Origin: Nannochloropsis oceanica
Taxonomy: Eukaryota > Sar > Eustigmatophyceae > Eustigmatales > Monodopsidaceae
Reading direction: 5' to 3'
DNA length: 64,000 bases
Assembly (NCBI GenBank): GCA_004519485.1
Contig: CP038106.1
Location: 1,375,501 to 1,439,500, forward strand
Positions 45,890 to 55,872 of the stretch are shown here, one piece after another. How positions within the stretch are numbered: position 1 is the first letter of the stretch; each line of letters starts with the position of its first letter. The notes below the pieces were generated by a model, which saw only the letters and a list, made by a program, of their open reading frames with translations, was not told where the DNA came from and ran no database searches. Position numbers and translations under genes: made by a program.

Positions 45890-48800
45890 CTAGCCACCCG
45901 AGCCCACCCCCCCATCGAAGGAGGAGAAGCCAGTGAGCTTAAAAAAAGGATAGAAGGGCTTGGAGGGCAGTTGGGAGCACCAGTGCCAGGCCGACGTGAG
46001 ACGACCGTCAATGCACGAGCCGGCATCGAAAAAGTTGTCACCGCCTGAGGAAGAGTGGGTGGGTGGGAGGGAGGGAGGGAGGGAGGGAGGGAGGGATGAG
46101 TCAAAGGAAAGCTGCTAACACCAGGTACGGGTGAACGTCTGGCCAACAAAACAAGGCCTCCCTCCCTCCCTCCCTCCCTCCCTCCCTCCTTCCACGTACC
46201 CGACCCATCAAAGGCGGTCTTGAAGAAATCGTACAGAATGTCTTTTTTCAGCTTCTCTAATCCCCCAAAGCTCCGCTTGATTAGGTTCTTGACTCCCTCG
46301 TCTTCGGAGTAAATCCGCTCGAGCTGCTCCAGGCATTGGACGATGGGCGCCAGGATGCGAGGGACCTAGGGAGGGAGGGAGGGAGGGAGGGAGGGAGGGA
46401 AGGAGAGAGGGAGGAGTGGGTTTCATGTTTGTCGACAAGCACAGACAGGAAGGATGCGAGGGACTTTGGTAGAAAGGGAGGGAGGGAGGGAGGGAGGGAG
46501 GGAGGGAGGGAGGGAGGGAGGGAGGAGTCGGTGATGTAAGTGAAGATAACTTGATGATTGCATCCCCCCTCCCATCCTGCCTCCCTGCCTCCCCCCCTTC
46601 CTACTTGTGTGTATTTATCGATGAACATCAAGGCGTTCGGCACATTATGATCGCCGAGATGGATGACGCTGCTGCCTACCCACGATCCCACTCGGCGTTG
46701 GGTCTTGTGAAGGATGTCCTGAGGGAGGGAGGGAGGGAGGGAGGGTATGTCAACACGTAAGTCATGGAATGGAAGACCCAGAGGGCGGGAGGAAGAGAGA
46801 AAGATAGGATGGGAAAGAGGGAGGGAGGGAGGGGTGTCTCACCCGCATCGCATGGAAGGTCCGTGGGCACTGCTGGACGCGATGGAGACCCTGGCCGGTG
46901 TCCTTGAGGACGTAGGGCGACCCCACCGACGACGACAACAGGTCTTCCTCCGCTGCGTGTGTGGTTCATACATGTATAGTTGTGAATATAAACAAGTGTC
47001 CTTGTGAAAAGAAGTAAGTGCTCTCTTTCCCCCTTGCCCCTTATGCTTCCAACTAGGCTGGGCAGGCGCACAACCCCGCTCCTTTCTTCGCCAGCGCTTG
47101 TTCCCTCCCTCCCTCCCTCCCTCCCTCCCTCCCTCCCCCCCTCCTTTTCTCCTATCTTGGTAGGGCTCATTCCCCCACCCTCCCTCCCTCCCTCCCTCCC
47201 TCCTTACCAAAGCACCACAATCGGAACATGTCATCCGTTATCTCCCTCCACAACGTTAGTGACTGCAACGCAAAATTAAACTGCCGTTCGTGCGAGTGAG
47301 TGAGACGCGCCCCATCTTGCCCTTGAAGGATGGAAAGCGAATATCCAGGCTCCACCTGGGCAAGGGGGGGGGGGAGGGGGGGAGGGAGGGAGGGAGGGAG
47401 GGAGGGAGGAATAAGTGGTTGGATGAGAGGGAGGGAGGGCCTTGGGCGGTGTGGGATTGAGAGGGAGTGATTGTGATGAATCGAATGCGGACAAAGCCGA
47501 GCCTCGTGCTCCCTTAATATGAAGGGAGGAAGGGAGGGAGGGAGGGAGGGAGGGGAAGGCAGACACGCGTACCTTGCTCGGAGAAAAATATTGCAGCAAT
47601 AAGGCGATCGTCTTGTCGATGGGTAGGCGGTTGGAATTCAAAAAGGAGTTGTTGTCGCATATTGAATACAGACACAGCCGGATGTCGTCGCCCTCCAGGG
47701 CGGGGGAGGCGTACGCACGAACGACGGCCTCGATGGCCCGCTCTTTCTTCTTGATCTCTTGCTGGATCTGTCCACGGCTTTTGCCCTTGTCGGGCAGGAT
47801 CTCTTGGGTGGCCACGTGGATGAGAGGGTCGTCTAAGAGCCTGGGAGGGAGGGAGGGAGGGAGGGAGGGTGGTCAACCACAGAGTGTGCAGTCGTGTACA
47901 AGGCGCGAGGAGGGAGGGGAAGAGGGGAGGAAGGGGCATTTGAGGTGCATGCGGAGGGACGGTAACAGGGGCATGGCAGGAGGGAGGGAGGGAGGGAGGG
48001 AGTAAGGGAGGGAGGGAGGGAGAGGGTATCTTACTTGAGGCCACCCTTCTCTTCAAGGAGGGAAAAGACGGTGTTCAAGGATCCCGAGACACGGATGTTG
48101 AGGTGCCGGCGGAGGGAGGGGGAGAGGGCATCTTGCAGGAGGTAGGCGAGCTTGCCGTATTCGCCCCGCATTTTCTCCGGGTTCATGATTTTGTGCCGAC
48201 GGGCGACCTCGAAGCAGTGCTGTGGTGGTAGAAGAGGAAGGGGGAATGGGGGGGCAATAGGTGTGGGTGAGAAGGAGGTGAAGAAGTGCTAACCAAACGC
48301 AAAGCTGTGAGTGGTGAGTAGAGACGAGACAAGGGGCTATATGTCCGACTCAGAAGGGAGGCGGGGCAAGTGCTACTCCGCACGTACCTGGAAGAAGTCC
48401 TCGAACGGCTCATATTCCTTGTCCACCACCAACCCCCTCCCCCTGGGGTAGTCGTCCGATAGCACCAGGGCCTGGAGCACGCCCGTGATCTGCTTCAACT
48501 GTGCCTGCTCCCTGTGAGGGCCAGATCGGAACAAACGATCTACGCGCGCAGTGTAGTCGCAGGCAGTCAGGGTAGCTTGGACGAGGCGAAGGGTTTTGCG
48601 TTGTTCGTAGGACAAGCGGAGAGGGATGGATTTGGCCCTCTCGCGCATTGGCTGTGAAGAGCCAAGGGGAGGGGCTTGGGAAGGGTGGAGAGGGGCGGGC
48701 GGAGGGGAGGAGGAGGAGGCGCTGCTCCAGAAAGCGAAGGTGGGGAAGCTGCTTGTTTTCTTGACGTGTCCTTGGCTTCCAGTGCTGCTGCTGCTGTTGG

Positions 48801-49770
48801 TACTGCTGCTACTGGTGGTGCGGATGGAAGAAAGGGGGGCTGCTGGTGGTATTGACGAGGTGCTATTACCGTTGCTGTTCCCGGTGATAGAATGCCCTGC
48901 TTCCCCTTCCCGGGGTCGCTTCGGGTGGAGCGCGCGCTTGCCTTTACGGTGCAGGACGTCAAAGCACATGTCACACATTTTCATCTCGCAGGTCTCACAT
49001 ATCCACACGGACATGTCTTGCTCGCATTCCTCGCAGGTGCCTTCTGGTAGAGCGACAACATCAGGGGAAAAGCCCATGTCGTCGGTCAACCCGAGGTTTT
49101 GTTGCGTGCCCTCATCCATAAGGCCCTCGCTACCATCGTCGTCGCTATCAGCGGCGCTCACCTCTTCACTCCCCTTGACGCTGCTTCCGTCTTCCTCCTC
49201 TTCTTCCACCTCCTTCTCACTCTCCTCGTTTAGCTTCATTGTAGTAGCCTCGTCCTGCTGCTGCTGCTGCTGCTGTCTCTCTTCTTCCTCCCCCACCACC
49301 TCCTTCTCATCCTCCTTCATCAAGTTCGTGGCGGCCTCCTCCTTCTCATCCTCTTCGGCCACAGCATCCCATGCTGCTATGATGTCCCCCTCTTCGGCCC
49401 GCTTCATGACAGCAGCAAGAGCGGTAGCTTGGCGTAAAATACAGATTTCGTCCCCCCCGTTGTCCTCGGTTCGACGTTGGTTGGAAAGCAGGAGCTGGGT
49501 GTGGGAAGGAAATAAGGCAATGGTGGAGGAGGAAAAGGAAGGAGGAGAATCAGTGGGCGTACTGCTGCTTGCAACCTCGGCGCTGCTGGCGCTTTTGTCT
49601 TCTCGTTCGATAGAAAGGCTCGGGTTGATGGCTGTGATATTGCCACTCCTGCTCCTGCTCCTGTCGCTCCCACTTGTGTTGGTGTTCACGACAGGGACAT
49701 GGAGAATGCACGCGACCAAGCCGGTGCACGAAGAAGCCGCTTTCTCGTCGGTGGGCAGACGGGGCGGCAA
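45890..49770 (-). CDS. DUF2009/UPF0652 family protein with an N-terminal B-box
   Basis: Conserved eukaryotic family of unknown function. Minus-strand exons: about 49770-48388, 48219-48035, 47840-47573, 47355-47208, 46952-46843, 46718-46605, 46365-46200 and 46044-45890, all in phase. After acidic and Gln/Ser runs comes a B-box-like zinc site (CEECEQDMSVWICETCEMKM, then CDMCFDVLH). The family core reads EILPDKGKSRGQIQQEIKKK, DNNSFLNSNRLPIDK, DGARLTHSHERQFNFALQSL, LWCFAEEDLLSS, DTGQGLHRVQQCPR, WVGSSVIHLGDHNVPNALMF, and FDGSGGDNFFDAGSCIDGRL at the end. The N-terminus is unresolved: no ATG lies in the first exon before about 49410, and an acceptor at about 49799 implies an upstream coding exon. 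Confidence 0.88.
46045..46199 (-). repeat. Intron with facing (GGGA)n and (TCCC)n tracts
   Basis: Read on the gene's strand, this 155-bp intron starts GTACGTGGAAGGAGGGA with about eight GGGA units, and ends with about seven TCCC units before CCTCAG. The two halves are complementary, so the RNA could fold splice site to splice site. Clearest case in the window. Confidence 0.85.
46370..46522 (+). repeat. (GGGA)n tracts in DUF2009 intron
   Basis: Two runs, about 46370-46400 and 46468-46522 on the plus strand, inside the intron between exons 46605-46718 and 46200-46365. The gene's own strand therefore carries (TCCC)n leading into its CTAG acceptor. Confidence 0.85.
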
Positions 49771-49799
49771 GGCTGGTGGGTTCCGGTTTCGCCCTGTGC

Positions 49800-50600
49800 A
49801 GGTGTGTGAGGGAGGCGCGCACGATTTTAGTAGAAATAAAAACCACAGAAGTTTGTGAGGAGACCGTTGGTGACACTACTATTCTTCTGTACGTGTGAGA
49901 TTTCACGCTTGGGAGAGAGAGGTGCGTAACCCTGGCCGTCGGTTGAATGTTGCTGGGTGAAGCGAAGGAAAGAAGGCAAGAAGAGCCACGGCGGTTTGCG
50001 TTTGCGTGCACATTTTGGCTTCTTGTTTGTTCCTCGCAGCAATCCCATCCTCTTTGATACAGGTATAATTTGGACGAGGTATGTCCTCTCGTGATTTTGG
50101 TGTGGGGCCGGTTATTATTTTGGTGTGCTGTACGTGGGAAGCTGTTGGCCATCGTAAGGGTGCGAATCAGTGCCCCAACGGCAAGCCATCGGATGGTCCT
50201 GCCAGTTGTATGGTTGCTGCTTTTGGCCCTTGGACCGTGTGCGCCCGCAACTTTGATCAAGACCACAGACGGCAACCGTACAAGAAAAAGCACTTGTGTG
50301 TGATGGCTACAGGAGTCGGTGGTGGTCGGGTCAAAATAATATTATTCTCCCAAGGCTTTTATTTGGCAGACGTCATCTTGCTACGACCTTCACCGCACCT
50401 CAGCCTTTGCAGCCGTCATCTGCCGACCTACCCACAGCACAGCCCCCATTCATGTACTTTAAACGTGCACTATATACTGCCGCTTTTATCGTGGCTTCCC
50501 ATCGCCCTCGAACGCAGGGCTCCGACAGTACGTACCCCCAGCAATTATCACTGACCTCCCCTCCACCCTCCTCCCTCCTCCGATTCATAAAATTAGTAGC
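49800..50600. promoter_or_regulatory. Divergent region, DUF2009 / NAA15
   Basis: About 800 bp. It must contain the missing first exon(s) of the DUF2009 gene and both promoters. I could not pick the exon with confidence. Confidence 0.3.
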
Positions 50601-53456
50601 ATGGTCGTCAACACCATCGCGTCTGCAGGTCCGGAGAACCGGAAGCTACCTAAGAAGGAGCAAGATCTGTTTCGGTCCATCGTCAAGTTCTATGAGACGA
50701 AACAGTACAAAAAGGGCCTGAAAGCCGCGGACGCCATCCTAAAGAAATACCCCACCCATGGCGAGACCCAAGCGATGAAAGGGCTTATTTATAACTGTAT
50801 GGAGAAAAAGGAAGAGGCTTACGAGCTCGTGAAGCAAGGATTGCGGAATGATGTGCGGAGCCATGTGTGTTGGCATGTCTTTGGGCTGCTGCATCGCTCA
50901 GACAGAAATCATAAGGAGGCCACCAAGTGTTACCTCAATGCTTTGCGCATCGAGAAACATCACATGCAAATCCTCAAGGACCTTGGCAACCTCCAAATAC
51001 AAATGAGGGATTTAGAAGGTTTTGTAGAGACGAAGCGGACGATCCTGATCGAGAACAAGAAGTTGAAGGTGAACTGGATTGGCTTCGCCGTGGCGAACCA
51101 TCTGTACGGCGACCTCGATCAGGCCCTTAAAGTCATTGATGCCTTCCTCAGCACCCTCGACAACCGTGAGAGGGGGTACGAGGAGGGAGAGCTGGTATTG
51201 TACAAGACGTTGATTTTGGAGCAGGCAGGACGGATAGAGGAGGCGCTAACGTGGTTGGAGGCCGAGATGAATTATGTGGTGGACGGTCTATCCGCGCGCA
51301 TGAAACGTGCAGAGCTCTTACTGGCCTTGGGGCGCTTCGAAGACGCCCATGCTGCCTACCGGGCGTTGCTTGCGGAAAATAGCGAGCATTATCAGTATCA
51401 TTCTGGATTGCAATGTTCGGTATTGCGCCTGGATGCGGCCACGAGTGCAGACATGTTGCAGCTATCGGGGTGTGCCCTACCGTCCACCGAGCTCCCCTCC
51501 CTCTCCCTCCAACAACGCGCCCTCCTTCAAGCAGAGTACGAAGAGATAATCAAAATTGAACCTTCCTCCCACGTCTGCGACAAGATCCCTCTCACCTTCC
51601 TGGAGGGTGATGCATTTAAAACCCGCGTGGACACCTACATGCGTAAGCACCTGCAACGCGGCCTCCCCTCCCTCGGCTCCGACCTCGCCGCCCTCTACCT
51701 CACTCTCGACCCAGAGACCGGCAAGAGCGTAAGGGCAAAGGACCCTTATGACATCAATCAAAATGGGCGTTTCTTGGTCGTTAAAGAGCTAGTAGAGCGA
51801 TACAGAGACTCCCTGACCAAGACCGGAGCCCTCCCTCCCCCTCCCTCCTTCTCTTCCTCCTCCTCCACTTCAACACAAAATGGCACCTCCTCCTCCTCCT
51901 CCTCCTCCTCCTTCTTTTATTCTCCTTCTTCTTCTTTTGATGCCAAAACGACCCTTCTATGGACCAATTTTCTCTATGTCCAACTGTTGGAAGCTTCCGG
52001 CGCTCTCCCTCAAGCCCTCGCACTCCTTCTCGACCACTGCCTGCCTGCATGCGCCGACGACGATAACGGCACCTCGTTAGACATGTATCTGCGTCAGGCC
52101 CGCCTACTGAAAAAGAGTGGAATCATTGCAGACGCGGCCACGGTGATGGATAAGGCAAGGCTACTGGATCTTTCCGACCGGTACGTGAACAACAAGTGCA
52201 CGAAGTACTTGTTAAGGGCGGGGAGGGTGGAAGATGCCCAAGCGGTGGTAGCGCTGTTTGCCAAGCACGAAGGCGACGCGCAGGCCTACTTGTGCGAAAT
52301 GCAGTGCATGTGGTATGAGTTGGAATGGGCCAAGGCCGTGTTTGCCCAGGCATTGATGAACGGAGGGAAGGAAGGGTTGGGCAAGGCGTTGAAAAAGTTC
52401 GCCGCGGTGGAAAAACATTTCGCGGATTTTGTTGAGGATCAATTCGACTTTCACAACTATTGCATACGGAAGATGACGCTGAGGGCGTACGTGGACGTGT
52501 TAAGGTTAGAGGATGGGTTGCTCGCGCATGAGGACTATCTCGAGGCGGCCCGGGGGACGGTGGAGTGTTATTTGGCCCTGCTGGCGAGGCCTAAGGAGGA
52601 GGAAGGGGGGGAAGTAAAAGACCTTTATGCAGGCATGACGGCGGCAGAACGCAAGAAAGAAAAGGCCAAGGCACGCAAGGCGGTGAAGAAGCAGGAGGAG
52701 GAAGCAGCAGCTGCAGCAGCAAGAGTAGCAGGAACAGCAGCAGCAGCGGAGGAGGAGGCCAAAAACAAGGCAAACAAGAAGACGGCTGAGGGGGTAAGAA
52801 TCCCCGTTGAAGATGACCCCGACGGCGTCAAACTCGCCGAGAAGGATCCGTTGGAGGAAGCCAAGCGAGTGCTGGTCTCCATGACGCAGCACGCGGGCAA
52901 GGTCGTTGAGACACACACTCTGGCGTATGATGTGGCCACGAAACGAGGTAAACCCCTGCTGGCGCTGCAGGCGCTGATCCGTGCGCACGCCCTGCGTCCC
53001 TCCCATCCTGAAGTGTTTTGTCGGACAGTCGATTTTATGGCCAGCTTGATGGATGGAGGGCAGGATGCCGGGTGGGCGAGAGGGATGCACCCGACGGTGG
53101 CTGCGGTGATAGAAGCCGAGAAGGAGGGGTTGTTGGAGGGGGGGGCAGACCTGGGAGGGTTTGTGGAGGCATACGTTAAGAAGGCCACGGCGTGGGCGTC
53201 GTTACCACATATGTTGGCTGCCGCTCGGGGGATGGCGCGCGCACAGGTCCGGCCAGGCGCAACGGAAAAGGCGGTGGGATTGGTGATAGACGGAGTGAAG
53301 GAAGGGAAGTGCAGGGGAATGACCGTGGGGGGTTTGAAGGAGGCGCTCAGGATAGCGGAGACGGAGCTGCGGGCTGGACCGGCGGCGTTGGCGGAGATGA
53401 GGGAGGTATGCATGGAACGATTTCCCTCGGCGACCTGCTTTGCGGTGTCGTCATGA
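50601..53456 (+). CDS. NAA15: NatA auxiliary subunit NAA15
   Basis: Ribosome-anchoring TPR scaffold of the N-terminal acetyltransferase NatA, partner of NAA10. Single exon, 951 residues. The start KLPKKEQDLFRSIVKFYE and YKKGLKAADAILKKYPTHGE, MKGLIYNCMEKKEEAYELVK, HVFGLLHRSDRNHKEATKCY, LRDLGNLQIQMRDLEGF-like repeats and NWIGFAVANHLYGDLDQALK are diagnostic TPRs running about residues 10-620. A Ser-rich insert at about 417-445 interrupts them. A Lys/Glu/Ala-rich segment (AERKKEKAKARKAVKKQEEE) near 680 matches the basic region that contacts the ribosome. The C-terminal helical part runs to the end. The lack of introns contrasts with MCM3 and alpha-SNAP. Confidence 0.95.
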   Translation: MVVNTIASAGPENRKLPKKEQDLFRSIVKFYETKQYKKGLKAADAILKKYPTHGETQAMKGLIYNCMEKKEEAYELVKQGLRNDVRSHVCWHVFGLLHRSDRNHKEATKCYLNALRIEKHHMQILKDLGNLQIQMRDLEGFVETKRTILIENKKLKVNWIGFAVANHLYGDLDQALKVIDAFLSTLDNRERGYEEGELVLYKTLILEQAGRIEEALTWLEAEMNYVVDGLSARMKRAELLLALGRFEDAHAAYRALLAENSEHYQYHSGLQCSVLRLDAATSADMLQLSGCALPSTELPSLSLQQRALLQAEYEEIIKIEPSSHVCDKIPLTFLEGDAFKTRVDTYMRKHLQRGLPSLGSDLAALYLTLDPETGKSVRAKDPYDINQNGRFLVVKELVERYRDSLTKTGALPPPPSFSSSSSTSTQNGTSSSSSSSSFFYSPSSSFDAKTTLLWTNFLYVQLLEASGALPQALALLLDHCLPACADDDNGTSLDMYLRQARLLKKSGIIADAATVMDKARLLDLSDRYVNNKCTKYLLRAGRVEDAQAVVALFAKHEGDAQAYLCEMQCMWYELEWAKAVFAQALMNGGKEGLGKALKKFAAVEKHFADFVEDQFDFHNYCIRKMTLRAYVDVLRLEDGLLAHEDYLEAARGTVECYLALLARPKEEEGGEVKDLYAGMTAAERKKEKAKARKAVKKQEEEAAAAAARVAGTAAAAEEEAKNKANKKTAEGVRIPVEDDPDGVKLAEKDPLEEAKRVLVSMTQHAGKVVETHTLAYDVATKRGKPLLALQALIRAHALRPSHPEVFCRTVDFMASLMDGGQDAGWARGMHPTVAAVIEAEKEGLLEGGADLGGFVEAYVKKATAWASLPHMLAAARGMARAQVRPGATEKAVGLVIDGVKEGKCRGMTVGGLKEALRIAETELRAGPAALAEMREVCMERFPSATCFAVSS

Positions 53457-53991
53457 GGGGAGACAAGCGAGAGGGAGGGGCAGTTCAGGGAACGAAAGAG
53501 AAGTGTTTGAAATGGAGTGCGGGTGAGAGAGGGGATAAAATACGTTAAAATGCGACCCCGAAGAAATGTGCGAGAGCACACCTGGTGAGTAGAAAAATAG
53601 ATGCCTCCGGGAGGAAGAATCGGGTGACGAACACGAGTATCAACACACTCGAGAAGGCAGCGGAAAAGGAGGAGGAGTGGGGGGAGGGAGAGGAGGAGGA
53701 GAGCGAGGAGAAGGAGGAGGAGGAGGGGAAGAAGGAAGAGGAGGAGGAGTATTAGAAAGAAAGCTGAGTTTGCCACCATGGTGATGGTGCAGCTAAACCA
53801 GAGAGCTGGATAGATTGAGTGGGAGGGAAGGAAGAATTAGTAAGCAGTAAAAGTAGTGGCCAGTCCAAAAAATAAACAACAGTGACACACACGACCATCA
53901 GTAGCACATACACAAGACAGTTATTGTGATCCTATCTACAGATAACTTGTTCACTGCCTCTTCCTTCTCCTCCCTTGCTCACATCCTTTGA
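53457..53991. other. Convergent 3' intergenic gap
   Basis: About 535 bp, with a GGAGGA/GAGGAA-rich block at 53655-53755. No gene. Confidence 0.5.
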
Positions 53992-55458
53992 TCACCCTCG
54001 ACCTTCACTCTCCCCCTCTCCCCCTCCCTCCCCCTCGAACTCCCGCGCTTGCCTCCCCGCATGCGACTGCTGCTCCTGCTGCTGCCTCTGTCGCAATCTC
54101 CACAATCCGATCATCTCTCTCAACGCCCTGTTCGGCCTCAAATCCTCCTCCGCCAACGGCTGCTGTGTCATGGGATCCACACCCCTCCGTCGGATCTGCT
54201 CGACAATCACCGCCCTCTCATACGAGTACCCCGATGGCGTTAATGCCGGGTCTACCATCACTTCCATGGTCAACGGATCCAAGAAAGGCTCAGGAGCATC
54301 GTCATCCTCATCGTAGGCATCAGCAGCGTTGCCCGTTTGCTGCCGCTGGCCCGTCTCATCATCACTGCTTGAATCGTCTTCCTCTACGCCCTCCACACCT
54401 CCCTCCCTTTCCACCACGTCCCCGTCCTCCCCTATCTCTAACCCCGCCATAGCAGCTGCAGCTTGATCCGCCCCACCACCGTCGTCTTTCTCCAGAGGGA
54501 ATTGCGCCGTATTGTGAGGGCGAGCAACAGCAAATGTGCCTCCCTCTTCTTCTTCTTCTCCTCCTCCTCCTCCTCCTCCTCCTCTACCTCCCTCAACAGG
54601 AACGGCCATGGGCATCGCTACCGGCAACGCGGCAGCATTCGATGGCGGCGTCAGTAAGGAAGACCCTCCACCGCCTTCAGCTGCAGCATCAAGACCAATA
54701 CCAGCACCAATACCAGCACCAGTGCTTCCTCGCCCTCCTGTCTGATAGCGAATGGCCGGTCGATGGTCGTTCAGGTACCTCACTTGCACCTTCCCTTCCG
54801 CCACTTCACTCGCTAGCTCCTTGTACAGCGATGGAACCATTCCATCCCAAGACCAGATCTCCAACCTGTGTCCCCATCGAAGCATTGCCCGCAGAGAGGC
54901 AGCAAAACTAGGGATGGCTTCCAGGCTGCCGTCTCCGGCGACGAGGACTATGACGCCTGGCCCACGCCGACGGGAGCGACGTTGGAACCGGTGCAGAGCA
55001 CCATTTACAAACTGAGCTTGTAATTCTCGTGGGCCCAGAATGGGGACATAGAGTCGACGACGGAAAATGTGCCACAAGCGTGTGTTTTGGTGGAGCTGCG
55101 CAAGAGAAGCAGAGAGATCAGGGGTAAAGAGGACGAGGCGGGCGCGCACCCATCGGGAAAAGGGTGTGCCGGATGGGAAGCGAGAGGTAGGGGGTGGCTG
55201 GGTGTTGTGGCTACCTTCGACTAAGCTTAGGAGACGGCGAGCGTCCACGACCGGTGGCGGAGCCACGGCGAAAATTTGGCTCATGTCCGCAGGACTAGCA
55301 GTGCTGCTTGGGCCTTCCTCGAGGTCGGCAGCGGTGGCATTTGGCGTTCGCATCATGCGATTCAAAAATGCGGCATCCCAACACACGAGAAGGAAAGCGC
55401 GCTCGCGAGGATTGCAGCATCCACCACGATTAGCCGACTTGGAGGAGTACCCACCCAT
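53992..55458 (-). CDS. NYN-like nuclease domain fused to a U-box
   Basis: Single exon, 488 residues. The N-terminal half looks like a NYN (PIN-like) ribonuclease domain: AFLLVCWDAAFLNR with the first acidic residue, a strand LVLFTPDLSASLAQL, then GVIVLVAGDGSLEAIPSF (the VxGDxDF-type motif), ASLRAMLRWGHRLEIWSWDG and a final strand VQVRYL. A long Gly/acidic linker follows. The C-terminus is a clear U-box: PFLDPLTMEVMVDPALTPSG, YSYERAVIVEQIRRRG, MTQQPLAEEDLRPNRALREM, then a Gln/Arg-rich tail. The U-box implies ubiquitin-ligase activity; the NYN part implies RNA binding or cleavage, though its second motif is GDGS rather than GDSD, so catalysis is uncertain. Confidence 0.78.
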   Translation of the reverse strand: MGGYSSKSANRGGCCNPRERAFLLVCWDAAFLNRMMRTPNATAADLEEGPSSTASPADMSQIFAVAPPPVVDARRLLSLVEGSHNTQPPPTSRFPSGTPFSRWVRARLVLFTPDLSASLAQLHQNTRLWHIFRRRLYVPILGPRELQAQFVNGALHRFQRRSRRRGPGVIVLVAGDGSLEAIPSFAASLRAMLRWGHRLEIWSWDGMVPSLYKELASEVAEGKVQVRYLNDHRPAIRYQTGGRGSTGAGIGAGIGLDAAAEGGGGSSLLTPPSNAAALPVAMPMAVPVEGGRGGGGGGGGEEEEEGGTFAVARPHNTAQFPLEKDDGGGADQAAAAMAGLEIGEDGDVVEREGGVEGVEEDDSSSDDETGQRQQTGNAADAYDEDDDAPEPFLDPLTMEVMVDPALTPSGYSYERAVIVEQIRRRGVDPMTQQPLAEEDLRPNRALREMIGLWRLRQRQQQEQQSHAGRQAREFEGEGGGEGESEGRG

Positions 55459-55872
55459 AGTATTGTGCTGTAGATGGGTAAAAAAAAAGGAGCGAAATAT
55501 TTATGAGCCAGGCCGATTTTAAAGTAGTACGTGCGATATTTGGTGTGGCCATGCCCAAGCCCTCACTGGACGGAACATGGATTGGGCCACCTGTCCTGCT
55601 GAGTCTCCTGAAGCTATCAAAGAATTCCTTTCACGTTGCGAAAGCATAGTGTGAGGGACACGTGTGCATCCAAGGGGCAGCGTGTGCATAAACCCCAAGT
55701 GCGGTCCCACTGCACGGTTCGCGCCACCCCTGGGCGAAACGCGCTCGAGGAAGGATCGCCTTTGTACACGTCACGTCGTACACGGACGTCTGCCGCTCCC
55801 TCCACAATCCAGACAACCCCCGCCTCTACACACACGAATCGACTACTCAATCACGCACAGGTTCATTAGTTT
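55459..55872. promoter_or_regulatory. Bidirectional promoter region
   Basis: 414 bp between the NYN-U-box gene and the permease gene. No motif assigned. Confidence 0.35.

Noticed and set aside
47095-47205. CCCT arrays as CRISPR or satellite
   Set aside because: Units are 4 bp with no spacers and lie in introns of a eukaryotic gene; they are simple repeats.
48626-49858. 410-residue open frame on plus, opposite the DUF2009 first exon
   Set aside because: It is the antisense of the conserved B-box exon and made of Ser/Leu runs from repeat codons; no domain.
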